DNA of 64,000 nucleotides from Flavobacterium branchiarum. GTDB taxonomy: Bacteria; Bacteroidota; Bacteroidia; Flavobacteriales; Flavobacteriaceae. Shown here one piece after another: positions 27,392 to 36,552 of this stretch. A program made the position numbers and the translations under genes. The stretch's first letter is position 1. Each line of letters starts with the position of its first letter. The notes beneath the pieces were generated by a model. It was not told the DNA's origin. It saw only the letters and a program-made list of their open reading frames with translations, and did no database searches. The DNA lies in assembly GCF_030409845.1 (NCBI RefSeq), contig NZ_JAUFQQ010000005.1:62001-126000 (forward strand), in the 5' to 3' direction.

Positions 27392-28768
27392 TTAAGAATC
27401 TAAAGCTAAATCTTTAATTGTCGTATTTGTTAAACCAAACGGCCTGAGTCTGAGGTTAAGGTTTACCAAAATATAATCCTTCTCTTTTGGAAATCTCTCG
27501 GCAATGTTTTTATAATGTTTCAGAAGCCTCTTATCTTCTACTCCATTTAAGGCTTGTAGCGCTGTATGAAGAACCCTGTTTGAAGCATCATTCAATCCTA
27601 CGATAAAAGTATCTAAATAACTGTTTTTGTTACTTAATTGCCCAAGCATATAATAAGTTGTAACTCGTATTTCTTCATTATCATTTTTAGTAAAAGGAAT
27701 TATAAGATATCCGTAATCGATATTCATTTCTTTTAATAAATAAACACAGAATCTAAAAGTTTCATCGTCGTTTATAGATTCAATATTCGATTCGATAACC
27801 CCAAGCCAATCGGTGCTTTTGTCTTTTGCATACCAAAACACAAACTGTAAAACATCTAACAAGCTCACATCTGCAAAATCTATTAGATAAGGAAAAGCGC
27901 GTTCGTAATCAAACTTTGTTAGTATTTGCAATAACTCTGTTTGCACCTCAACATCGTTTATTCTAAACTCTTCTTCAATTGTATCTAATATAGCTGGAGC
28001 TAACTTTTGCTTCTTTAAAATCCCTGTCAGACAATCTTTCCTAGTTTCATTGTCTGAAGTCGAAAAGTAGGCCTCTAAAATATCCAACGCTGAACCTCCC
28101 ATGCTATATCCGAACCAGCCTGCTGTTTCTTGCATCAAATCTTCAGAAATCACTTCGTCAAGCCATCTTTCGTACCAATCTAAAAAATTTGATTCGAATG
28201 TAAATTGAGGCGTATATCTTTCTGTATTAATATTTACAACTCTTCCCTTAAATTCTCCATTTAAAACAATCGCATGATAGCTAGAACAGCCTTGCGTACC
28301 AATTGGCAAGATTCCTCCATATATTTTCCCTAGTTCAATATTGTAATCTTCATCCGAGATTTCATCTTCTTCTATTTTTTCAGTGAGGTTTTCCCAATCT
28401 TCATCGGTCATTTTAGGATGTAATATACAATCACCTTTTAAATACTCTTTAGGATTTTCAGTGATGAATTCATTAACTCCTTTTCCCAAAGGGTAAATTC
28501 CGTAAAAAGGTCCTGCTCCCGATGATGAAAATGATTCGCCTCCATTTCCGATATTCATTAAGAAAGCTTTGTAAGAGCTAGGAAGTTGTATACTGTATTC
28601 GGTTTCAAATTGTAAAACAGCTTCGCTACTTACTACTTCTCCCAATAGATATTTATGATCGCTGGCACCAAATACTTTTAAGTCCTTATCGGTATTTTTG
28701 GCTAAAATCAGCTTATTTTTAATTCTTTCTATTTGTTCGGTTACGAACGTATGATTTGATTCTTTCAT
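27392..28768 (-). CDS. SMI1/KNR4 domain protein with HEAT-like repeats
   Basis: A 458-residue cytoplasmic protein. Residues about 45-215 are an SMI1/KNR4 (SUKH) domain (VLQFETEYSIQLPSSYKAFLMNIGNGG, GIYPLG, ILPIGTQGCSSYHAIVLNG). Residues about 225-455 are helical repeats of HEAT type with conserved leucines (ILTKFDYERAFPYLIDFADV, YYMLGQLSNKNSYLDTFI, ALQALNGVEDKRLL). SUKH domains are common as immunity proteins for polymorphic toxins and as general binding modules. There is no toxin gene beside it, so its role is open. It is alone, with repeat DNA upstream. Confidence 0.82.
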   Translation of the reverse strand: MKESNHTFVTEQIERIKNKLILAKNTDKDLKVFGASDHKYLLGEVVSSEAVLQFETEYSIQLPSSYKAFLMNIGNGGESFSSSGAGPFYGIYPLGKGVNEFITENPKEYLKGDCILHPKMTDEDWENLTEKIEEDEISDEDYNIELGKIYGGILPIGTQGCSSYHAIVLNGEFKGRVVNINTERYTPQFTFESNFLDWYERWLDEVISEDLMQETAGWFGYSMGGSALDILEAYFSTSDNETRKDCLTGILKKQKLAPAILDTIEEEFRINDVEVQTELLQILTKFDYERAFPYLIDFADVSLLDVLQFVFWYAKDKSTDWLGVIESNIESINDDETFRFCVYLLKEMNIDYGYLIIPFTKNDNEEIRVTTYYMLGQLSNKNSYLDTFIVGLNDASNRVLHTALQALNGVEDKRLLKHYKNIAERFPKEKDYILVNLNLRLRPFGLTNTTIKDLALDS

Positions 28769-28828
28769 TTCAATCTTTATTCCTTGGTTCTATTTTAGAA
28801 TTCAACAAATATAGCCTGTTGGGCGTAA

Positions 28829-29358
28829 TTATTTCAACACATAGAAACATAGTTTAACAAAGTCTAAAAAAGACGTTTCACTTAAAATAAATCACATAAG
28901 GCAATGCGAAAAAAAATATTTTTCTTGAATCGCCTTTAATTATGAATTCTATTCCGATAACTATCGAAACTATATCTCTGCGTTAAGGACAAAATTTAAT
29001 TATTGTAATAAGTTATTTCAACACATAGAAACATAGCTTAACAAAGTCTAAAAAGGCGTTTCACTTAAAATAAATCACATAAGACTATGCGAAAAAAATA
29101 TTTTTCTTGAATCTCCTTAATTATGAATTCTATTAAGATAGCTATTGAAACTATGTCTCTGCGTTAAGGACAAAATTTAATTATTGTAATAAGTTATTTC
29201 AACACATAGAAACATAGCTTAACAAAGTCTAAAAAGGCGTTTCACTTAAAATAAATCACATAAGACTATGCGAAAAAAATATTTTTCTTGAATCTCCTTA
29301 ATTATGAATTCTATTAAGATAGCTATTGAAACTATGTCTCTATGTGTTAAATACCTTT
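28829..29358. repeat. MITE-like element in three tandem copies (about 180 bp each)
   Basis: Three near-identical units start at 28829, 29013 and 29194 (periods 184 and 181). Each begins TTATTTCAACACATAG and copies 1 and 2 run into CTCTGCGTTAAGGACAAAAT before the next unit. Copy 3 instead ends CTATGTCTCTATGTGTT, the inverted complement of the start, so the array carries terminal inverted repeats. Copies 2 and 3 are almost the same, so the last duplication is recent. No ORF inside. It lies between the SMI1/KNR4 gene start and the phosphate-transporter end. Confidence 0.85.
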
Positions 29359-29452
29359 TTTACAACCCGAGCGAATCGAATTGATGAAGTAATTATACCC
29401 AATGGGCTAATGTACTTTATTTTAATTTTAAAGTCATTCGTTTTAACAAACA

Positions 29453-29488
29453 AAAAAGCTAGTTTCAATAAAGAAACTAGCTTTTTAT
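29453..29488 (-). terminator. terminator after the Pit transporter gene
   Basis: AAAAAGCTAGTTTC, loop AATAAA, GAAACTAGCTTTTT; on the minus strand a T-run follows. Confidence 0.8.
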
Positions 29489-29541
29489 ATTAGTATAAAA
29501 TGCAATTTTAAATCTCACATTTTATAAATACTTTTTTACTA

Positions 29542-30882
29542 TTATATAAAAATGCTAAGTGCATAATATATTATTGCAGCCAAAAGTGCCGATACAGGAA
29601 TGGTTAATACCCAAGCCCATAATAAACTTACTGTTACTCCCCAACGAACTGCAGATACACGTTTAGTTAATCCAACTCCGATGATAGAACCTGTAATAGT
29701 ATGTGTTGTACTTACTGGTACTTTAAAGTGCTCTGTAAAATACAATGTTAATGCTCCTGCAGTTTCTGCAGCTACACCTTCAAATGAAGTTACTTTAGTG
29801 ATTTTAGATCCCATTGTTTTCACAATTTTCCAACCTCCGCTTAATGTTCCTGCAGCAATTGCAGAATAACAAGCTAGAGGAATCCAAGCTGGCATTTTGA
29901 ATGCTCCATCATCTGACGGAAGCACTACATCTAACCATTCATCCATGTGAACACCTGGATTTGAATGAATATAAACTGCAACTGCTGCTGCAATAATACC
30001 CATTACTTTTTGAGAATCGTTACCACCGTGACCTAAACTAAAAGCAGCTGAAGATAGTAATTGCATTTTTTTCAATGCACTATCTGCTTGGTGTAGGTTT
30101 AAGCTACTAAATATCAAAGCAAATGCCGAGATTGAATAGATAATAAACCCTACCAAAAACCATTTTATATTGTGTGATTCTAATACAACGCTCCAAAAAA
30201 CAGATGATTCAAAACGAGGTTGCCCACCGTTTGCTATAATTGTTTCATAAGGAATCATTTGATAATATATGAAAACACCTGTAAAAATCATTAAACCGAT
30301 TGTAAACAACTTTGGCAAAATACTTTTCTTAGAAGCGTTTAATAACCAAATAGAAATTAAATAAGAGGCTAATGCTCCTAATAGCGGTGCCAAAACAATA
30401 AAGGCAACAATTATGAGGACTCCCGAAGGCATCCCTCCATCCTTGCCTGCTTTGTACCAACTGACTATATCGTACCAATATTGTGTTGTACCGTCTTCGC
30501 CTACATAACCTGAGAAACCATGTACGGCAATTGCATGAGCAATAGCAGCACCAGCAAAACCTCCAATTAATGTATGTGATGAACTTGAAGGAATTCCGAA
30601 CCACCAAGTTAATAAGTTCCAACAAATAGCAGCAATAACCCCTGCTAAGATAACAACTAGATCGATTTGCATGGTGTTAGCGGTTTTAGCAACAGTATCT
30701 GCTACTCCAAAACCGAAAACCCAATAAGCCAAGAAATTAAAAAAAGCTGCCCAAACAACCGCCTGAAAAGGCGTCAATACCTTTGTGGCAACAACTGTAG
30801 CAATAGCATTTGCTGCATCATGAAAACCATTGATGTAATCAAAAATTAAAGCTAATACTATAATAATTATAAGTAGCGTCAT
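29542..30882 (-). CDS. inorganic phosphate transporter (Pit family)
   Basis: Low-affinity phosphate:cation symporter of the Pit type in the inner membrane. The 446-residue chain has the twin family motifs: FDYINGFHDAANAIATVVATKVL (about 14-37) and its repeat around GHGGNDSQKVMGIIAAA (about 280), plus GIPSSSSHTLIGGFAGAA and PVSTTHTITGSIIGVG, the two inverted-repeat signatures. Ten or more membrane helices. A 33-base gap separates it from the DUF47 gene on the same strand, the usual Pit-DUF47 pair. Ion (proton or sodium) is not resolved. Confidence 0.93.
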   Translation of the reverse strand: MTLLIIIIVLALIFDYINGFHDAANAIATVVATKVLTPFQAVVWAAFFNFLAYWVFGFGVADTVAKTANTMQIDLVVILAGVIAAICWNLLTWWFGIPSSSSHTLIGGFAGAAIAHAIAVHGFSGYVGEDGTTQYWYDIVSWYKAGKDGGMPSGVLIIVAFIVLAPLLGALASYLISIWLLNASKKSILPKLFTIGLMIFTGVFIYYQMIPYETIIANGGQPRFESSVFWSVVLESHNIKWFLVGFIIYSISAFALIFSSLNLHQADSALKKMQLLSSAAFSLGHGGNDSQKVMGIIAAAVAVYIHSNPGVHMDEWLDVVLPSDDGAFKMPAWIPLACYSAIAAGTLSGGWKIVKTMGSKITKVTSFEGVAAETAGALTLYFTEHFKVPVSTTHTITGSIIGVGLTKRVSAVRWGVTVSLLWAWVLTIPVSALLAAIIYYALSIFI

Positions 30883-30915
30883 AAAATTATAACTTCAGAA
30901 TGAAATTGAATTGAA

Positions 30916-31560
30916 TTAAGAATGTTTTACAGAAATAGATTCTAGTATGTTTGCCACACTCTTACATTTATCTGTTGCAGATTCTAAAACAGATAACACT
31001 TCTTTATATTTAATAATATTTTTAGCGTCTGTTTCGTTTTCAAAAATTTCAAAAACTGCTTTGTTATAAACATTATCCGACTTGTTCTCTAGTTTATTAA
31101 TTCTAGCACATGCGTCTTTAATAACTTTGAAATTTTCCAAATTTCTCAATTCTTTCACTGCGCTGTCAATATTCTGACATGCCTCAAGATTGATTTCGGT
31201 CATTTTTCTAATTGATTTTGTAATCTTATCAACTTGGTACAATCTCATTCTACTTGCTGCACCATGCAAATAATCAGCTACATTATCAATAGAAGTAATC
31301 AAAGTATGAATATCTTCTCTATCGAATGGAGTAATGAAGTTTCTGCTTAACTCCAAATTTGTCTGACGAGTAATGTCCTCGCCTTTTTGTTCCAATTCAT
31401 CTATCTTTTGAAAAAGTACTTCTCTTTCTTTCAAAGGAAGATTAACTGCTTCGTGTAAGTTAGAAGCTAATTCAATTAGATTACTTGATGCTTCTTCAAA
31501 AAGTGGAAAGAATTTCTTGTCTTTCGGCACTAAAAATTGGAAAATACTGTTTATTGACAT
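30916..31560 (-). CDS. DUF47/PhoU-like phosphate transport regulator
   Basis: A 214-residue cytoplasmic helical protein of the DUF47 family (PhoU-like), which is encoded with Pit transporters and thought to control them. Features seen: FPLFEEASSNLIELASNLHEAVN opening, DREDIHTLITSIDNVADYLHGAA (about 80-102), and IIKYKEVLSVLESATDKCKSVANILE near the end, all typical helices with acidic metal-binding side chains. It starts 49 bases after the hutH stop and runs into the Pit gene, so one transcript (hutH-DUF47-pit) is possible. Confidence 0.9.
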   Translation of the reverse strand: MSINSIFQFLVPKDKKFFPLFEEASSNLIELASNLHEAVNLPLKEREVLFQKIDELEQKGEDITRQTNLELSRNFITPFDREDIHTLITSIDNVADYLHGAASRMRLYQVDKITKSIRKMTEINLEACQNIDSAVKELRNLENFKVIKDACARINKLENKSDNVYNKAVFEIFENETDAKNIIKYKEVLSVLESATDKCKSVANILESISVKHS

Positions 31561-31608
31561 TTTTTTGTTTTTAATACTGCAAAATTACTTCATTATTTTT
31601 TCATTATG

Positions 31609-33123
31609 TTAAGCCATTGTTAACAAATCGTTTTCAATTTGAAAACTATTCAAGAATGAAATTGTATTTTCGATGTCATAATGTAAGATTCTATCCTCAG
31701 TAACCAACGGCACTACTTCGCGGTAGCTAGTTAAAAACATTTCAATAAAATCGCTTGATTTCAACGGTTTTCTGTACGCAATTGCCTGTGAAGCATTCAA
31801 TAATTCTATAGCCAAAATACGCTCTAAATTATCCATAACGCGCAATGCTTTTGTAGCTCCATTTGCTCCCATGCTCACGTGATCTTCTTGTCCATTGCTC
31901 GAAACAATACTATCCACACTTGCTGGTGTTGCTAATTGCTTGTTTTGACTTGCAATACTTGCTGCAGTATATTGCGGAATCATCAATCCTGAATTTAATC
32001 CTGGATTATCTACCAAAAATGCAGGAAGGTTACGCAATCCCGAAATTAACTGATACGTTCTTCTTTCAGAAATACTTCCTAATTCGGCCAAAGCAATTGC
32101 CATAAAATCTAAAGCTAAAGCCAAAGGCTGTCCGTGGAAATTTCCTCCTGAAATAATCTGATCGCTTTCTATAAATATGTTAGGATTATCGGTAACAGAG
32201 TTGATTTCTATTTTAAAAACATTTTTCACATAATCAATCGCATCTTTTGAAGCTCCATGAACTTGTGGCATACAACGGAATGAATAAGGATCCTGAACAT
32301 GTGTTTTTTCCTGTTCGATAATTTCACTTCCTTCTAATAAATCTTTGATGCGCTGTGCAGTCACGATTTGTCCTTTATGAGGGCGGATAAAATGAATTAA
32401 TTCGTTAAAAGGTTCGATTCTTCCATCAAAACCTTCTAAAGAAATAGCTCCAATTAAATCGGCTAAATAAGAGAACTTATATGCTTTCATCAATATATGA
32501 GCTCCATAAGCACTCATAAACTGAGTTCCGTTTAATAATGCTAATCCTTCTTTAGATTTTAAGATGATTGGTTCCCAATTAAAATGCTTCAAAATTTCGC
32601 TTGAGTGCACTTTTTTTCCTTCAAAATACACTTCGCCTTCTCCTAATAACGGCAATGATAAGTGTGCTAAAGGTGCTAAATCTCCAGATGCCCCAAGTGA
32701 ACCTTGTGTATATACAACTGGCAAAATATCATTATTGTAAAAAGATACCAAACGCTCTAATGTTACTAATTGAATTGCCGAATGTCCGTAGCTTAATGAT
32801 TGAATTTTAAGCAACAACATTAGTTTTACAATTTCTTGTGGCACCTCATCCCCAGTTCCGCAAGCATGAGATTTTACAAGATTTTCTTGAAGTTTAGATA
32901 AATTTTCATTCGAAATTTTCACATTACAAAGTGATCCAAATCCGGTATTAATCCCATAAATTGGATCCGAATGTGAAGCCATTTTCTTATCTAAATAATC
33001 TCTACACTTTTGAACATTAACTTTTGCCTCATCAGATAGTTCTAATGTTTTATGCTCTACTATAATTTCTTGTAATTGCTCTAAATTCAGTAACTGTGTA
33101 CTGATATAATGAATATTGCTCAT
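31609..33123 (-). CDS. hutH: histidine ammonia-lyase
   Basis: Converts L-histidine to urocanate and ammonia, the first step of histidine degradation. The 504-residue chain includes the Ala-Ser-Gly triad that forms the MIO cofactor in GSLGASGDLAPLAHL (about 140-155), GINTGFGSL at about 52, NGTQFMSAYGAH and QLISGLRNLPAFLV, all standard. The ATG giving MSNIHYISTQLLNL is used; an in-frame extension of 17 codons reads as spacer. No other hut gene adjoins, but a HutD-type gene is 8 kb away. Confidence 0.95.
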   Translation of the reverse strand: MSNIHYISTQLLNLEQLQEIIVEHKTLELSDEAKVNVQKCRDYLDKKMASHSDPIYGINTGFGSLCNVKISNENLSKLQENLVKSHACGTGDEVPQEIVKLMLLLKIQSLSYGHSAIQLVTLERLVSFYNNDILPVVYTQGSLGASGDLAPLAHLSLPLLGEGEVYFEGKKVHSSEILKHFNWEPIILKSKEGLALLNGTQFMSAYGAHILMKAYKFSYLADLIGAISLEGFDGRIEPFNELIHFIRPHKGQIVTAQRIKDLLEGSEIIEQEKTHVQDPYSFRCMPQVHGASKDAIDYVKNVFKIEINSVTDNPNIFIESDQIISGGNFHGQPLALALDFMAIALAELGSISERRTYQLISGLRNLPAFLVDNPGLNSGLMIPQYTAASIASQNKQLATPASVDSIVSSNGQEDHVSMGANGATKALRVMDNLERILAIELLNASQAIAYRKPLKSSDFIEMFLTSYREVVPLVTEDRILHYDIENTISFLNSFQIENDLLTMA

Positions 33124-33559
33124 ATTATTTTGTATTTGAATGTCAAAATTCAACAAATCAATATTAAAAAACAACCTTTTTTGCTAATAATTTAAAATAC
33201 TACATCGATATTTTTAACAAGAATACTAACTTTTATCTTACAAAACCTGTATTCATCACTCCTAACAGCCGTTACAAGAGTAATACCTAAAATATATTCT
33301 AAAAAAAGCTTCGAATATAATTTCTAATAATAACCACTGTTTCATCTAAATCTTGAATAAAAACATGATTTACAGTAAGCCGAATCCTTTTTTTGTCAAA
33401 TAATTTAAAATCTTGACTTTATTTTAGAAAAATAACTCCTTAAATCTGAGATAAATATATGAATACCCCATTTTGAACCTTTAAATTTTCACAAATAATC
33501 AGTATTGGAATTTTGTAGTGCTAAATATTAAAATATTCGTAAAAATCCGATTAAATTTT
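33124..33559. other. 436-bp intergenic region upstream of the thr leader
   Basis: AT-rich spacer between hutH and the thr operon promoter. No ORF or repeat recognised. Confidence 0.4.
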
Positions 33560-33587
33560 TTGTACATTATAAAAACCTGTACATTTG
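33560..33587 (+). promoter_or_regulatory. thr operon promoter
   Basis: TTG (33560-33562), 17-base spacer, TACATTTG (33580-33587), a perfect TAnnTTTG. Transcription would start a few bases further, close to the leader ATG at 33599. One of the best promoter matches in the window. Confidence 0.7.
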
Positions 33588-33598
33588 GAAAATCAAAA

Positions 33599-33697
33599 AT
33601 GAAAGATAACAGTATAAAATATCACTCTTCGATAACAACTCAAAACTGGGTTGCAATTACTGCTACAACAACTTCTACGATTACTACTACCCCTTAG
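33599..33697 (+). CDS. threonine operon leader peptide
   Basis: A 32-residue peptide with 10 Thr and 4 Ile. It begins MKDNSIKYHSS; residues 20-31 carry 8 of the 10 Thr. It lies just after the promoter and 109 bases before thrA. Thr and Ile are the end products regulated by the thr operon in attenuation systems, so this is very likely a regulatory leader. The stop codon is inside the palindrome TACCCCTTAGGGGTA, which is followed by a short T-run (CATTTTTAC). No U-tract terminator of classical strength is seen, so the mechanism (attenuation versus translation-linked control) is open. Confidence 0.72.
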   Translation: MKDNSIKYHSSITTQNWVAITATTTSTITTTP

Positions 33698-33702
33698 GGG
33701 TA
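33688..33702 (+). promoter_or_regulatory. hairpin overlapping the leader stop codon
   Basis: Perfect palindrome TACCCC-TTA-GGGGTA containing the leader UAG, followed by TACATTTTTAC. Translating ribosomes would open it; candidate attenuator. Confidence 0.5.
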
Positions 33703-33805
33703 TACATTTTTACATATAATCCAGGCTATCCATACTTTTTTTCTTGAAAGAAAAAAGGCATTGAATACGTATAAACACTTGCATTTACAAAATAACACAC
33801 ACACA

Positions 33806-36253
33806 ATGAAAATATTAAAATTTGGTGGAACTTCGGTCGCCAATGCAGAAAATATAAAACGAGTTTTAGCAATTGTAAACCAAAAATCAGAACAAGATCA
33901 ATTAATAGTTGTCGTTTCTGCTTTAAGCAAAGTAACTGATTTACTTCAGGCTGCTGCCGCAAAAGCCGCTTCTAACGATGAAAGTTATAAAGATATAGTT
34001 GCCGAAATAGAGAAAAAACACTTAGATACTCTAAAAGCGTTGATTCCTGTTAGCGAGCAAAGTAGCTTATTAAGCCACGTAAAAAGAATCATAAACCACC
34101 TTGAAACATTACTTGACGGTTGTTTCTTATTGGGTGAGTTATCTAATAGAACTGCCGATACTATCCTTAGTTTTGGTGAATTGCTTTCGTCATATATCAT
34201 TGCCGAAGCTTTAAAACAAACAAATAAAAATAGCGGTTATAAAGACAGCCGTGAACTGATTAAAACGAACAACCACTTTGGTAAAGCTGCTGTAAATTTT
34301 GAAGTTACAAACCAATTAATACGTGATTATTTCTCAGAAAATAAAGCGCAGGTTGTAATCATGCCCGGTTTTATTGCTTCCTCTCTCGATGGAATCATTA
34401 CTACTTTAGGCCGTGGTGGATCTGACTATTCGGCTGCAATCTTGGCGGGAGCTCTTAATGCTGAAGTATTAGAAATATGGACTGACGTAAACGGAATGTA
34501 CACTGCCAATCCTAAAATTGTAAAACAAGCGCAACCAATTGCAACGATCTCTTATCAAGAAGCGATGGAGTTATCACACTTTGGTGCTAAGGTTTTATAT
34601 CCACCTACAATTCAGCCTGTTTTAAGAAAAAACATTCCTATTGTAATCAAGAATACTTTTGAACCTGAATCGGAAGGGACTTATATTTCGAATCACGTTT
34701 CCTCAAAAGATACTATTGTAAAAGGAATCAGCCATATCGATAGTATTTCATTAATTACTCTTGAAGGTCCTGGAATGATTGGAGTTTCGGGTTCGTCAAA
34801 GCGTCTTTTTGAAGTTTTATCGAATGAAAGTATCAATGTTATTTTTATAACTCAAGCTTCATCTGAGCATTCTATTTGTATTGGTATTTTAAATGCTGAT
34901 GCTGATAATGCGGAACAAGCAATCAATCGTGCTTTTGAAGTAGAAATTACTCAAAACAAAGTTGATCCTTGCATCGTTGAGAAAAACCTTTGCATCATCG
35001 CTTTGGTTGGTGAAAACATGAAAAACCACCAAGGTTTAAGCGGAAGAATGTTTAGCACTCTAGGAAAAAACAACGTGAATATTCGCGCTATTGCTCAAGG
35101 CGCATCTGAGAGAAACATTTCGGTTGTAATTAACGAGCGTGATGTAAAAAAAGCACTGAATACATTACACGAAAATTTCTTTGAAGAAAACACCAAACAG
35201 CTTAACCTATTTGTAATGGGAGTTGGAAATGTGGGCGAAAAATTCATTGAACAGATTCACAATCAAAGAAAGTTTTTAAAAGAAAACCTAAAGATAAATG
35301 TTCGCGTTATTGCTTTGTCTAATTCAAGAAAAATGATTTTTGATGAAGATAGTATTTCGCTTAAAGAATGGCAATCGGCTCTTGAAAATGGAGAAACTGC
35401 CGATAAGGATACTTTTATAGCGCGTGCTAAAGATTTGAATTTACGTAACAGTATTTTTGTTGACATTACTGCAAACGCAAGCGTATCTGAAACTTATGAA
35501 GAGTTCCTAAAACAAAGTATTGCGGTAGTTACTTGTAACAAAATTGCTTGTTCTTCTGAATATGACAATTATAAAAAACTAAAAAACCTATCTCGCCAGT
35601 TTAATGCTCCGTTTTTATTCGAAACGAATGTGGGTGCGGGATTACCAATTATAGATACTGTAAAAAACTTAATTGCTTCGGGTGATAAAGTCCACAAAAT
35701 ACAAGCTGTTCTATCAGGAAGTTTGAATTTTATCTTTAATAATTTTGATGAGAATAATTCTTTCCACGATGTGGTAAAAGAAGCCGGAGTACAAGGATTT
35801 ACTGAACCAGATCCTAAAATTGATTTAAGCGGAATTGATGTAGCTCGTAAAATCCTTATTCTGATTCGCGAAAGCGGTTATGAAATGGATATCGATGCTA
35901 TCGAAAATGAATCTTTCATGCCTGCTGAATCGCTTGCAACAACTAATAATGAAGACTTTTTTGCATCGCTAACAAAACATGCACCGCATTTTAAAGCTAT
36001 TTATGATGAAGCGTTGAGTAAAGACTCTAGATTAAAATATGTTGCGCAATTTGAAAACGGAAAAGCTAGCGTTGGCTTACAGTTTATCCCTAAAGATCAT
36101 CCTTTCTATAATCTAGAAGGAAAAGATAATATCGTATTGTTCTATACAGATCGTTATGTAGATCAGCCTTTGCTAATAAAAGGTGCTGGTGCCGGAGCTG
36201 CAGTTACTGCTTCAGGGATTTTTGCAGATGTAATTCGCATAGGAAACGTTTAA
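33806..36253 (+). CDS. thrA: bifunctional aspartate kinase / homoserine dehydrogenase I
   Basis: Catalyses the first and third steps from aspartate to threonine. At 815 residues it holds an aspartokinase domain (about 1-290, opening MKILKFGGTSVANAENI; KFGGTSVAN is the kinase signature), ACT regulatory region (about 310-455), and a homoserine dehydrogenase domain (about 465-815; VMGVGNVG nucleotide-binding turn, and ETNVGAGLPIIDTVKNL). The ATG used gives the conserved MKILKFGG; an in-frame TTG 45 bases upstream is rejected. First gene of thrABC; the threonine-rich leader and promoter lie directly upstream. Confidence 0.96.
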   Translation: MKILKFGGTSVANAENIKRVLAIVNQKSEQDQLIVVVSALSKVTDLLQAAAAKAASNDESYKDIVAEIEKKHLDTLKALIPVSEQSSLLSHVKRIINHLETLLDGCFLLGELSNRTADTILSFGELLSSYIIAEALKQTNKNSGYKDSRELIKTNNHFGKAAVNFEVTNQLIRDYFSENKAQVVIMPGFIASSLDGIITTLGRGGSDYSAAILAGALNAEVLEIWTDVNGMYTANPKIVKQAQPIATISYQEAMELSHFGAKVLYPPTIQPVLRKNIPIVIKNTFEPESEGTYISNHVSSKDTIVKGISHIDSISLITLEGPGMIGVSGSSKRLFEVLSNESINVIFITQASSEHSICIGILNADADNAEQAINRAFEVEITQNKVDPCIVEKNLCIIALVGENMKNHQGLSGRMFSTLGKNNVNIRAIAQGASERNISVVINERDVKKALNTLHENFFEENTKQLNLFVMGVGNVGEKFIEQIHNQRKFLKENLKINVRVIALSNSRKMIFDEDSISLKEWQSALENGETADKDTFIARAKDLNLRNSIFVDITANASVSETYEEFLKQSIAVVTCNKIACSSEYDNYKKLKNLSRQFNAPFLFETNVGAGLPIIDTVKNLIASGDKVHKIQAVLSGSLNFIFNNFDENNSFHDVVKEAGVQGFTEPDPKIDLSGIDVARKILILIRESGYEMDIDAIENESFMPAESLATTNNEDFFASLTKHAPHFKAIYDEALSKDSRLKYVAQFENGKASVGLQFIPKDHPFYNLEGKDNIVLFYTDRYVDQPLLIKGAGAGAAVTASGIFADVIRIGNV

Positions 36254-36552
36254 TAAGGTACAAAGGCTCAAAGGTACTGAGTCACTAAGGCTCAAAGCCA
36301 CAGAGGTTCATAGGGACAAAGTTTACGTCTTTGAGAATATGTTTTTTGTTTCAAGTTTCAAGTTTAAGCCTCTGCAACTTTGAGCCTTTGAGCCTGAAAC
36401 TTGAAACTTGAAACTTGAAATAATAGATAAATAGCAAAACCTTTGATTATCTGCAACTTTGAACCTTTGAACCTGAAACAAATAATAAAAAATAATGATT
36501 GGCAAAAACCTTTGAACCTCTGAGCCTTTGCCTCTCTGAACCTTAAAAGAAA
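36254..36552. repeat. CTTTGAACC-family inverted repeats between thrA and thrB
   Basis: Built from CAAAGGCTCAAAGG-type words, then the opposite orientation (GAGCCTTTGAGCC, TTGAACCTTTGAACC) plus three copies of TTGAAACTTGAAAC. The halves can pair into a hairpin. Related sequence occurs at 42.4-42.55 and 55.5-55.68 kb. No gene inside. Confidence 0.75.

Noticed and set aside
28829..29358. Insertion sequence at 28.8-29.4 kb
   Set aside because: No transposase-size frame in the 530 bases; the unit is MITE-like only.
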